NCBI RefSeq assembly: GCF_016801865.2
Contig: NC_068937.1
Coordinates: 95,378,500-95,442,499 of the forward strand
Source: Culex pipiens pallens
Taxonomy: Eukaryota; Arthropoda; Insecta; Diptera; Culicidae
Length of the DNA stretch: 64,000 nucleotides
Direction of reading: 5' to 3'
Numbering within the stretch: position 1 is the first letter of the stretch; each line of letters starts with the position of its first letter. Positions 35,238-45,621 of this stretch are shown piece after piece. The position numbers were made by a program, and so were the translations under genes. The notes under the pieces are model-generated. The model did no database searches. It was not told the origin of the DNA and worked only from the letters and a program-made list of their open reading frames with translations.

Positions 35238-35822
35238 ATCTTTCCACAGCCGGCTGTCTAAGATTAAATCATTTATGCTAAACTCAACACCAAATAACCG
35301 GGAATAGTCTCATCCGCATACTCCGACTGATTGCCTTGAGAATGCATAATACATCACACCATTAAACAAAATTTATTGATTATTGGGTCGCATCATCATC
35401 CTCTATGTTGAATCCTGGCCATTACCCTTACCCACTAACAAAATCCCAAGTAGAAGTAGTTTTCCGGCACACGCGGGGGTGTGGATATCGTATAGAACCC
35501 GTCGTATAGAACCCACCCTTGGTAGCAGCCTGTGCTAACTAACATTCCCGTCCCATTCCCTCGAGATCTACAAACTGACATGGCGGGCGCCGTTGGTGGC
35601 CAACGACTGTTTCCTATTCGCACCGGCTCTAGTTTTGATGATCGTGATGTTTTATCTTTTCAGCGCATTCATGCATGCTGTTGATAAGGGAAACATCATT
35701 TGATCGTTGAAGCGTGTGACCGGTTGTGCTGATGGGATATTATGGTCCTGTTCAGCAAGGGAGAAGGACAACCATGGGTGGTCTCTCATGCTCATGCTCA
35801 TGCTCATGCTCATGCTCATGCT
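35238..35822 (+). repeat. Shared tail of the monomer retroelement, copy 1
   Basis: It matches 62140-62681 from CCACAGCCGGCTGTCTAAGA through GGGTCGCATCATCATC, TAACTAACATTCCCGTCCC, CATGGCGGGCGCCGTTGGTG and GCTGTTGATAAGGGAAACA to the CTCATG array. Identity is roughly 80-85% by eye, with indels. Confidence 0.85.
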
Positions 35823-35847
35823 CAAACATCTTGGCCGAATTGGTATT

Positions 35848-36790
35848 AGAAATCCCAGTCAGTTCTATTAGAATTCTGAAACGGTTATTGCCGAAAGTTA
35901 TTGCTATATACGAGAGGTATCTTTGGAGGTTTCTCAGTCCAGCTCAGGGGGATGCTAACGGCATCCATCTTGGGTGATTGAGATTGATAACGCGCGCAAA
36001 CTGCGCACAGTGAAAACAAAAATATTTCTTTTTTTAATAATTCAATTTTGTTATAAGAATTACTTAAGTAAAAGTCAAATTACATAGTAGTTAAGTTAAA
36101 CGTTTCATGTGATAAAAGTACAACTTTAAATGAGGTCTTCGGCCCGATGTGTGCTTAATAATCCCAACTTTAGTAGTTTATTTTGCAAAAAATTGATAAA
36201 AATCACCTCACAAACATACACTAACTTTTAAACGTACATTGCGGTAAAATTTAACATAGAAACAATAATTACTTTATTTCCATTTTATGCCTGCAGTTTT
36301 TGTACTTTTTTTTACAGTGTGCAGTTGCTTTGTTTTGGTTCCGTAACGAACAGCTGTTCTTTTGTGCTGGAGCCGAAGTTGACATTTCCCTTTTGTTCTG
36401 GTGCCGAAGTTGACAGCTTGTGTTGGCTACGGGCGAGCTGCCTGTAGTGAGATATAGATGTCGCCCCCCTGGTCCAGCTCAATTAGAATTAGAGTCAGCT
36501 CTTAGTCTTATTAGAAAAAAAAACTAAAAGATTCACGTTTTTCTAAAACAAAATCAGTTTTAATTGATGCATCCTTTAAAACTGAGGGAAAGTGTCAAAT
36601 TATTTGAACTATGAACAAACATAAGTCTACAGAAGGTTATCGAATGTGTCAAGGAATAAATTAATCAGAAATGAATAATTAAATGTTTAATTCAAACACA
36701 CCAGGATGTATGTATCTCCTTAATTTTTGGCAAAATAAAAATTTACAGAAAAGATAAAAAAAAGAAAAATAATTCTTTTCATTTGAATGC
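35848..36790. other. Intergenic sequence
   Basis: Around 36310-36480 there is a GC-richer stretch with two imperfect GTGCCGAAGTTGACA repeats (36369-36417). No gene is supported. Confidence 0.4.
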
Positions 36791-36879
36791 ATAGCATTTA
36801 TGTGCATGAATCTAATGCATAGTCGCTACAGTCAATGCACAAAACGCATAATAAGCATAGAAAGAGCGATACCAATCGC

Positions 36880-37570
36880 ATCGGTAACCACCGTTGAATT
36901 GATCTACAACCTTTCGATCGTCAGTCCGCCGTCGACCAGTTTGATGTCACCGAATCCAAATCCGTCGCGTCTGATTCGGTGTGCGGTGGCGGTGTGACAT
37001 TATTGCATAATCAGCTCGTTATTTTATTATTCACCTCAGCCACACTAACTAAGTGTGTATACCTCTCGTACGGACAATATTCCTCCTCCTCCTCCTCCGA
37101 CTGCGCTGCACCACAAAGTCATACCCCGTCCGAGTGCCCTAGAACCAAAAGACTACAGCCACAACACCTGAGTCAGCAGCAACCAACGAACGAACGGTTT
37201 ACGCGACTTGTCGTAACCTATATATCGTACTACTGGAGCTACTGTTGTTCAGAAGCTTAGAACCGCAAGTCAAAGTGTTGCTGGTTTTGAACTGTGGTCA
37301 GCGCAATCGCCGAGCTAGAACCGAGTGGGCTCGGCCTAATGAATGACCAAAGTTGCATCCCATTCATACGTGGTAGAACTACCTACGTTATAAATGCTGA
37401 TCTGCGCCACGATGGCACGTGAGTCGAGTTGTGATCATGGTTCTACTACAGTTCTACAGCAGCAGGTACAAAATCCGATCGGAACACACAACTCGACAAA
37501 GATGAACTTCATCATCCAACGCACGCATGCACATCGGGTTCAATGTTAATTGGATAGACCAGAAGCAGGG
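36880..37570 (+). promoter_or_regulatory. GC-elevated promoter-like block
   Basis: It contains (TCC)6 at 37081-37098 and TATATATCG at 37219. Base composition differs from the AT-rich flanks. Frames in it are not conserved-looking. I cannot assign it to a gene. Confidence 0.22.
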
Positions 37571-37599
37571 ACAGGTATACTAATGCCGAGTTGTACTTG

Positions 37600-39238
37600 A
37601 ACCGGTTGAAGGGTTGGTTCAAGTGTACGGTTGAGCGTTGCATTGTGATAGTGTTGGAGGCTCTTGATCAATGTCGGATTATTTGTTGTAGTGTATATTG
37701 TTCAAAATTTAGTAATGACGCCATTTTGTACTGATAAGCCTAGAATAGGCACCCCGAATAGTAATATTTCTCCTACAACAAAAATAATTAAAACTCCGCG
37801 TAACTTTTCTAAAATTTTAAAATTTTCACGAGTATGAAGAAATGATTTTGTCAATCGAAAAATAAAAACATGAGAAATAGTTTGCCCCAAGTCACAAATA
37901 AATTCAACTCTTATGTCGACAAGTTGATGTCAGTAAACGCTTCAGTTTCGTCAAAGTATGATGGGTTCTCTGAACAAGTTCTGATCGACAGAATTATATT
38001 TTAGAGAATTCCCTGCCAATAAATAAAATTGTAAATTTGCGTGTAAATGCTATGGAATCCTCTTAACCAACCATGCGCACCCCTTACGTAGGTGCGCATC
38101 GATAATAAGACATTGGAATAAATCTCTACATGTTCGTAAATTGAATTTTCTCTATTTTTCCAAATGCTGAAAACTTCAAAGTACAGTCCAGACTCGATTA
38201 TTCGAAGTTTGAACTTCGTATTTGTTTATTTTCTTACTTTAGACATAAATTTCTGCAACCCAGTTTTAGTAAAATTTTACAGGTTGATTGTCTATTATAT
38301 TACCAAATGAATTTTCTCAATATTCCTCCACCGCACTCGACAATCAAAAATAAGACATCGAAAAAAAAAATTGTTTCGATTTAAAAATTGGGAATGACTT
38401 TATGGAAGTTTAGGGGTCATACTTAAACTCGACAGTCAAAAATAAGACATCCTTTTTGTTATTTTTGTTATTTTTATTTTGTTATTTTTATTTTATTGTC
38501 CATCCGACATTTATCTGTCTTAATGGACTGGGTGGTAAAAGCCCGTTCGAGTTGGATCGCTAAATTCGCCACTCTCGAATAGGCATAAAACCCACCGTCT
38601 TTATCCTTACATAGACATTATTTCGTTCGTTCACACACGAACAAATGCGCGTAACGTAAAATCACTCACACAGTCAATCTCAGAGATCGTTCGTTTGAAT
38701 TCTACCGAAGTTCCGATCTCTTTCCCCATGACTGCATTCGAATGATTGCTGTCACCACGTAAAATCGCACAAGCAAGAATGAGAGAGAGAGATAAAGGCA
38801 GAAAGCGAAAGAGCATGTGCCTTCAGGTCGCACGGCTGCTTGAGTGTCCAGCTCAGCATTCGTTTGTTTCAACTTCGTGTTCGGTCACTGGCGGTCTCTT
38901 CGTAATGACAATCATGACAGGCAAGGTTCCCCAAATTTCGAGCAATCACTGTCACTGAACGTTCCCCTTAAATCATTGAGGGAGACTTTTGATTGAGATT
39001 CAGTGTTGAAAAAATATCAAACTATCAGCTCTCAGCAACTACAATTATCACGCCTGATTACTCATGCCCCAAAGATAACTGCTCTGCTCTCCGTATCGAT
39101 ACTTTAGTGATGGTCGCCTATCCTTAATCACCTAACTTAGAATGATTACGTTGGTTAGAACTGATGAGTTGTTTAGAAAAAGTACCATTTTCCATTGAAG
39201 AAGATCAGATTTTTTTCTATAGACTCGAATTCCTACGC
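37600..39238. other. Intergenic sequence with no supported gene
   Basis: AT-rich apart from a segment at 38620-38960 with (GA)n and CTCAGTTC-like motifs. Open frames of 61-70 codons are not credible. Confidence 0.4.
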
Positions 39239-39326
39239 TACCGCCATCAGGGGTGACATTGGGTCAAAGAAATTTCAGCATTCTTGTATGACCCAATCTC
39301 AATCCCCAGACCCAATGATGACGGTA
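39239..39326. mobile_element. Miniature (88 bp) TA-flanked MITE
   Basis: TACCGCCATCAGGGGTGACA at the left and CCCAATGATGACGGTA at the right are inverted. The inner GGGTC/GACCC pair is also inverted. It is the same family as 13525-13614. Confidence 0.72.
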
Positions 39327-39374
39327 CGTACAATTTTCTAAGTTAAGAGGCAGTATTTGTAGATTTTGCACGGT

Positions 39375-41570
39375 TTGTTCTAGAGGTCGTATCGAGGTCG
39401 AGAGGTCTTTCAGCGTTTTTTTGTCTATTTCATGAGCTGAACTCATGCCAAATATGAGCCCTCTACGACAAAGGGAAGTGGAGGTAAAACGGGCATTAAA
39501 GTTTGAGGTCCGAAAAACATGAAAAATCATAAAATTGCTCCCATTTGCGTAAAACTTGATCAATTTCAACTCTCTTAAATGCATTCAAAAGGTCTCTGAA
39601 GCACTTTAAAGTGTGCTATTTTCATCTAAGATTGGTTTGACTTTTTCTCATAGCTTTTGCAAATTACTGGTGAAAATGGATTTTTTTTAAACCTTAATAT
39701 CTTTTTGCAACAGCCTCCAACACCCATACTCCCATAGGTCAAAATATAGGTAATTGTTAGGGTTAGTGAATTTTCACGATTTCGCGGACAGCGTGAAATT
39801 CGTGAAATTTGAAGATTTCCGTGGAATTCCGTGAAATTTATCAATTTTCTCAAATCAATTCTTTGAAATAACAAAAATAATAAATAATTCATCAATAAGG
39901 ATTTTTTAAGTAAATTTTATTAGTTTTCAATTGAAAAGGGTGATATTGATGATTTGTTAATTTTTTTTCTAGAAAACTAACTGAATTTAGTAATATTATC
40001 AATCGCTGTAATAACAATTTGACTACTATTTTATTTGAAAAGTATAATTTTAAAAGAAATTAAAAGATTCAAGATAATATGAATAGTATTTTTTACCTTT
40101 GAAATCACTTTTTAAAAACATTTCTTTCTGAGTCCTGTTTAATTTTCACGATATTACCTTATTTTGTTTTCTGTTCTGAATTTGAAAAAAAAATTGGCGA
40201 TTTCGTTACAGATTAAATTATTATTGCCTATTGATTTTTAATTTAGTTTTTTTTAAATTGTGATGGAAAATCTTCAAAAATATTTTTATTGGGCAAAATG
40301 TTGCAGAAAATTCAAATTATTTTAATCATTTTGGCTGGACAAGATTGTTAAATCTAGCTAAGAAATGAAATTCAATAAAAAGTAAAATGATAAAACAGAA
40401 GCAAATCAGCGAAATCTTTTAAGCTATATTAGTCGAATATTAGAAAGGCAGTTCAATAAATGAGAATTCGTGTGCCCTACATTTCGTTTCCAAATATATA
40501 TAGAGCCCATCGATAAACCACTTGGAAACTTTTTAAGAAATTATTAAAAGTTTTTTTTTTGTGTCACGTTCAAATTTAGTAAACATTTTGTTTAGTTTAT
40601 TGAAGAATAACATATTATGAAGCATAAAAAGAAGTTTCTGTGAATTAAACATAAGATTTTCAGAGTTATTTCAACATTTTTCCCGTTCCGCGAAATTTCC
40701 GTGAAATTTGGTGTTTTGAAATTAAGGTCCCCGTGAAATTTGCAATTTTCAAGCGTGAAAAATCACTAAGCCTAGTAATTGTATATAAGCCTACGGTATT
40801 AACTTTTTGGCCAATCACAGTTTTACTCATAGATTTACGATTTTTCTATAACAAACTTTTTACAACGTTAACTTTTGCACTGTAGCCCATGAAGACGGCA
40901 CTTTTTGGGCAAAATTTTTATATATTCGGATTCCTCTGGAAATTTCACGTCAGTTTGAAGTAAAAAAGTTGTTAACTTGATTGAAAAAAATGCCAAATAT
41001 TTTTTAACATTTTGTCAGATTAGGGGTAAAACAGATACGCCTACTTGGTATCATTTGACGTATGGATCACAGAGTAAACCAAATCTATTTTTTTTTCAAA
41101 AATATTTTATTTAATTATTTTTCAAAATCAAATTGACGACTCGAATACTTCAAACTTACGTGGAATTTATCGAGGATTCCGAATCTGTAAAAAATGAGCC
41201 AAAAAGTACCGTCGACAGGGCTACAGGGCAGGGCATATTCAGGTTTAAAAAAAAAACAATTTTTAACAGTAATTTGCAAAAGCTATGAAAAAAATTCAAA
41301 CCAATCTTAGATGTAAATAGCAAACTTTAAAGTGCTTCAAAAGACCTTTCGAATGCATTTAAGAGAGTTGAAATTGATCAAGTTTTACGCAAATGGGAGC
41401 AATTTTATGATTTTTCATGTTTTTTGGAATTCAAACTTTAATGTCCGTTTTACCCCACTTCCCTTTGTCGTAGAGGGCTCATATTTGGCATGAGTTCACC
41501 TCATGTATAGCCAAACAAACGCTGAAAGTTTCATCCAAATCGGAGCACCTCGGTACGACCTGTTACATAC
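39375..41570. mobile_element. Foldback element with ~310-bp arms, interrupted by a hAT-like element
   Basis: Left arm (39375-39690) and right arm (41244-41570) are reverse complements. Landmarks are GCCAAATATGAGCCCTCTAC (39448) with GTAGAGGGCTCATATTTGGC (41470), CATTTGCGTAAAACTTGATC (39541) and its complement near 41375, and GGTCGTATCGAGGT with its complement near 41551. Between the arms lie the hAT-like element (39758-40774) and ~470 bp of unrelated sequence. Confidence 0.83.
39758..40774. mobile_element. hAT-like non-autonomous element, copy 2 (1017 bp)
   Basis: TIRs are TAGGGTTAGTGAATTTTCAC G at the left and CGTGAAAAATCACTAAGCCT A at the right. An 8-bp target duplication GTAATTGT is perfect (39750-39757, 40775-40782). 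Length and end sequence place it with 9523-10466. No transposase. Confidence 0.9.
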
Positions 41571-41939
41571 TGGTGAAAAACTCTCTCTTAAGTAATTGTA
41601 GATAGGCCATAGCTTTCAGAAGTGAAATTACGGACCAAATGATAACCATACCTTATTTGTTGGTAAATTTTACGTATATGTAAACCCCTAAGTAAATTGA
41701 GAGATATCTGCACTATCTGCGGAACTGCAAAATAATTGCTAAGTTGATTTGGCAAAGAATCCCCTCTCCTTGCGTGATAAATGATCACAAAAAGGTATTT
41801 CTAATTAATCATATCTATCGCTGAAACTCAATAAAGATTATCTGCGTTCTTGTAACGCTTTTAAATTCCCTTTGGTAATTAAAATAGCTTTAATTACTTG
41901 GCCAACCAGTAATTTCTCAAACTACCCTAATTGACACAC

Positions 41940-43370
41940 ATGCTGCAAAGTGAGAGAAGTAAAAAGCAACTGCTGCCGCTCATCCACTGAGCTTAAGCGC
42001 AGAAACTCGCGCGCACGCGCCGTACCAGTACTCTCAGATTAGAGGCTTGTAATCGACATAGCCCACCGAATGCTGCTGCCGGATTGTTACAAAGTTTGTT
42101 TACAACTCTCTCATTTAACGCTCAGTCTTGAGCGAATCTCTCGTTAAAACCATGTTTTCAGCAGTGATACCTTCGGAGCTGGAGACTATCGTGATGCATC
42201 GCGAGTAACCATCGCTGAACAGTTTTATATTTATTTAATTTATGAAACGAAATTTTGAAAATGTCATCGCTTGAAGTGATTCGTTTCCACGATCCTCATC
42301 ACAGCGTACTTTTCCATCACTGCCTTGCCGAACGCGCCGCTGCGCAAAGAACTCGGAAGCCCGCATGCTTTGATCGCTCACTCGTGCGCCTACTGCCGCG
42401 TTAAGTCTAGTGCACAGCCTTCGTCATTGATGTTCTGAGCGCGGTAGTCGTCGCACAGTCGGCCCAGCTCAACCGACCAGTATTCGATTGGCAGCGGTTC
42501 GAGCAAGAACGGCTTTTCCCCCAGCAGTCGGAGTTTGGGCGCGCGCGTGTTCAGTGACTATTGCAAGTTCTGCAGCCAGCTGAACCACGAGAACGTGACT
42601 TTGAACGGGGAGTTGCGGTTTTCAACGGTTGCGACAGTTTTGTGACTTTCGGCGTGACCGGGAAAGTGGCCTTTGTAAGTGCGAGGGGGAGTGTGAGTGT
42701 GCTTAATAGCAGATTAAGATTGATGACGGCATGGCCTGCTGCACTTTTGGTGATGCGTCGTCGTCGTCGTCGTCGGAGCAGGCGTTGAACAGATTGCCAG
42801 AAGTCGAGTCCCCAAGTGCTGATCAGTAAAGATCAGAGATCACATGCAAATGTGGCTTTTTGAGTGTTTTGTGATGAAAATGTGACCAAAGTGAGCTTAG
42901 GTTGCACTTTTTAAGCGCAAGAAACAAGTTGTACGAGCGTGAAACGACGACTCTTGTGGCGAAGGTGCGATTTTGGCGTAGTGACCTACAAAAGCAATGC
43001 ACCACTGGCAGTGGTGCATGGCTGACTGCGATCGAACATGAACACGGTGGCGCCGGCGTAGCTCAAATTCGATGTAAAAAACAAGGTGTAAACTGAAATT
43101 AATGTGCACTATTAACGAAGATCTATTACATGCAGGGTGGGAGTGGATTGATGGAGGGTTAGCCATAATCAGCAGCGCTTCTTCCCTACCCCCAGCACGG
43201 GCTCGATACTCATTGAACCACGTGAGAGGAAAACGTGCTTTGGCGTGGAAATTAAGCCTGTGGGTGATGCTCGAAACTGCACAATTAACTACTGTTTGTT
43301 GGTTTTTGTTTGTGAACTCTCAAGTGATTTTTTGCTAAAAATTTCAAGTTTTTTTTTAAATTGCTTATTA
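41940..43370 (+). promoter_or_regulatory. Candidate promoter and non-coding first exon (plus strand)
   Basis: GC content rises sharply. GTTCAGTGACTATTGC at 42547-42562 holds a TCAGT initiator, preceded by GCGCGCGCGTG. About 120 bp downstream is a donor-like CCTTTGTAAGTGCG (GT at ~42676). CTCTC motifs and (GTC)n at 42761 follow. The frames are not domain-like. A non-coding first exon of a gene whose coding exons lie outside the window is the best reading, but is inference. Confidence 0.38.
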
Positions 43371-43771
43371 CCGTGAAAAAATCTGTAAAATGACTGAAAT
43401 CATTAGCATTTAGAATCATTTTGTAAATACAGATTTCTATTTGATTTTTTTTATTGTGTGAACTTTACTAAGCCAGATGTTTTTGATTTGAATGAAAATA
43501 ACTTCGGGTATCCCAACACATTTGCAAAGAAGTCTCCCATACTCACTGAAGCTTTGCGGGTATTATCCGGAGTTAAAAAACCACTGACCTCGTGCGTATT
43601 ACGGCACTAGACTTACAGGTCTCAACTCCAAGGACTTCTTGGATAACTCAGAACATTCCAAGATGTTGTTACAATCATGCAATGTAGTTGTCGGTGTCAA
43701 TATGTTGAAACATCAACTTGTTTCTTTTTTAAGCCTTTAACTCAAAATACGAGGAAGTTTCGGAAGACCTA

Positions 43772-44240
43772 TACTGCCCCTGATCGCATAAAAGTCCCAT
43801 ACCGTCATCTGGGGTGAATCGGGACTACAGTCTGAATAGGGACAGCAGTGTTTAGAGTACTTAAAGGTTTTAAATTTGGAAATGGATGTACACATTTTGT
43901 TGGTCTGAGTCTGTTCTATCCGAAACCAACCAGAAAAATCAAAATATTGTGCTCTAACATGGTTGAAACTGCTGTCCCAATTCGCCCCATGTGTCCCGAT
44001 TCACCCCAGTTGACGGTATGCATTTTCATCGTTTTTGAGTTAATTATGCAGTTCAATTCAAAATTGTGTCCTCTTTTAAAAGAGCCTACAATATCCAGTT
44101 CTTTGTTCTGGAAATCAGGAGGAAATCCAGTTTTTTCGCGAAAACTTAACACGTAGCCTTATGTGTGGGACAAACTTCAAATGCGTTTTTCTCAGCTTGC
44201 TGTTTTTGCATATTAGACATTTATACGAACATGGGCAGTT
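43772..44240. mobile_element. TACTGCCC MITE (second copy) split by a MITE
   Basis: The left part TACTGCCCCTGATCGCATAA ... GTCCCA and the right part GCATTTTCATCGTTTTT ... CATGGGCAGT correspond to 15283-15497. The break falls exactly at TA, where another element sits. Confidence 0.87.
43800..44018. mobile_element. 215-bp TA MITE, intact, inside the TACTGCCC MITE
   Basis: The element is bounded by TA at 43800-43801 and 44017-44018. Ends are CCGTCATCTGGGGTGAATCG and CGATTCACCCCAGTTGACGG. The empty site CCCATATGCATTTTC at 15307-15321 has one TA, so the second TA here is the target duplication. Confidence 0.93.
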
Positions 44241-44884
44241 TAAATCATGCTCACATGTTAATGTAACATAGCTTTTCTTAAAAGTTTTTCAATAATTTGC
44301 AGATCAAAATAGTTATGAGTTGAAATCTTGGTGTCAACGGGAAACGTAAAACATTTGATAGGGTCCGCTTATTTGCTGAGTAAGGCCGTTGCAAATATTT
44401 TTCAAAGTTTATGTCGCCCTCCCCTATCAAAATTTGTTCGAAAAATCAGGGGGCAAAACATTTTTTTTTTTCAAAAAACTTTAAAATTTTAATGAATATA
44501 GAAGTTAAATCAACTGAAAACAATCTAAAATGCATTTTTCTGCATTGACAGTCATATTTAGCATGTTTGGGCTGGATTAAAAATATTTTGATTTTTTACG
44601 AAATTACAATGCATAGCACCGCAAAAACTTTTTTTTTCGCAAAAAATAATTTTTTTGTCTATAGGTACTTTGATATTTTGGAAACTAATGTATGCAAAAC
44701 AACTGGACAGGTGTATGAACATCGTTAACCATGTAAGTTTGGTGTAGCTAAATAGCTGACTTCATAACGGTTCCAAAATACTATACATTTGTATAGTATA
44801 GATGATTTTGTATAAGAATATAGCCCATGTCTCCCATATAGCTAAATTCCCATAAGCCCCGTGACTCGCATATGCGTGCTTCGC
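44241..44884. other. AT-rich sequence, repeat debris
   Basis: No gene. CTTGGTGTCAACGGGA near 44326 recalls the TATGGGTAATTCTC family (TTTGACACCAAATTTC). Boundaries were not resolved. Confidence 0.35.
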
Positions 44885-45589
44885 TTAAGGGGTTACATAC
44901 ATGTAAATCGGCAAAAATGTCAGAGGTTGATTTGAGCACAAACTTAAACTTTTTTTAAATCTGTTTTCAGTACATTAAAATATACATTTTCAACTATTAA
45001 CCAAATAAATTTGAAGACATTTGGTTGTATCATTGCCGAGATACAGCTATATGAAGTTAGCATTTTCAAAAAACGGGTGCCACGATATCTCAACACTGCC
45101 TTGACCAAATCGGCTCAAAATTTTGGTGAAGACTCATTAAACCGGTTCCGTGTGCATGACGAAGGCCGATTTTCAAAAAGTTTATTTTTGAAAAAGATAA
45201 AAATATTTTTATGTTTTTCATATAAAAAATCAAAAGTTTTTGATTTTTGTATTTTTTTAAAATGCAAAAAATCAAAATCGAGCATCGTCATGCACACCGG
45301 ATATGTCTTACGAGTCTTCACCCCAAATTTCAGCTAATTTGGTCAATCCCATTTCGAGATATCGTGGCATCCGGAAATCATCTCGGTGTTCAGAGAAAAA
45401 CGCTCGCAAATTTTGACAGTTCGCTTTGCGCATGGCAAAATTTTCAGCTTAAATCGTCTGTAACTTATTTTAATTATAAAATATCCTCATGAAACTTTCA
45501 GGAGTAATGAAAATCATCTTTTAAGTTGATTTAATAAATTTTCTGAAATATGAAATGTTGCGATTTTCTAAATGTATGTAACCCCTTAA
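44885..45589. mobile_element. TTAA-flanked foldback element (705 bp)
   Basis: TTAA-GGGGTTACATACAT (44885) and ATGTATGTAACCCC-TTAA (ending 45589) are inverted, with TTAA at both edges, as for piggyBac-type insertion. Inner arms also pair: CACGATATCTCAACACTGCC (45081) with GGGATATCGTGG-like sequence near 45355, and GGTGAAGACTC (45124) with GAGTCTTCACC (45312). No transposase. Confidence 0.83.
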
Positions 45590-45621
45590 GAAACCCCCAT
45601 ATGAGTTGCATATGCGAGGTT

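Larger units (their letters stand above)
34695..35847 (+). mobile_element. Retroelement-like unit, copy 1: 127-bp monomers + tail + (CTCATG)6, 25-bp flanking repeat
   Basis: A perfect 25-bp direct repeat (34695-34719 and 35823-35847, core CATCTTGGCCGAATTGG) flanks an 1103-bp unit. The unit has three full and one partial 127-bp monomers (34721-35210), a ~550-bp body starting at ATCTTTCCACAGCC (35238), and six CTCATG units at the end (35785-35820). Body and hexamers recur at 62134-62681, but with different monomers and different flanks. The ORFs across it are not conserved. The layout fits a non-autonomous LINE-type retroposon whose monomers hold the promoter. Confidence 0.8.

Noticed and set aside
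34740..35281. MCVAAITQDFRCRF frames repeated every 127 bp
   Set aside because: They arise from the tandem repeat; 127 is not a multiple of 3, so the same unit is read in shifting frames.
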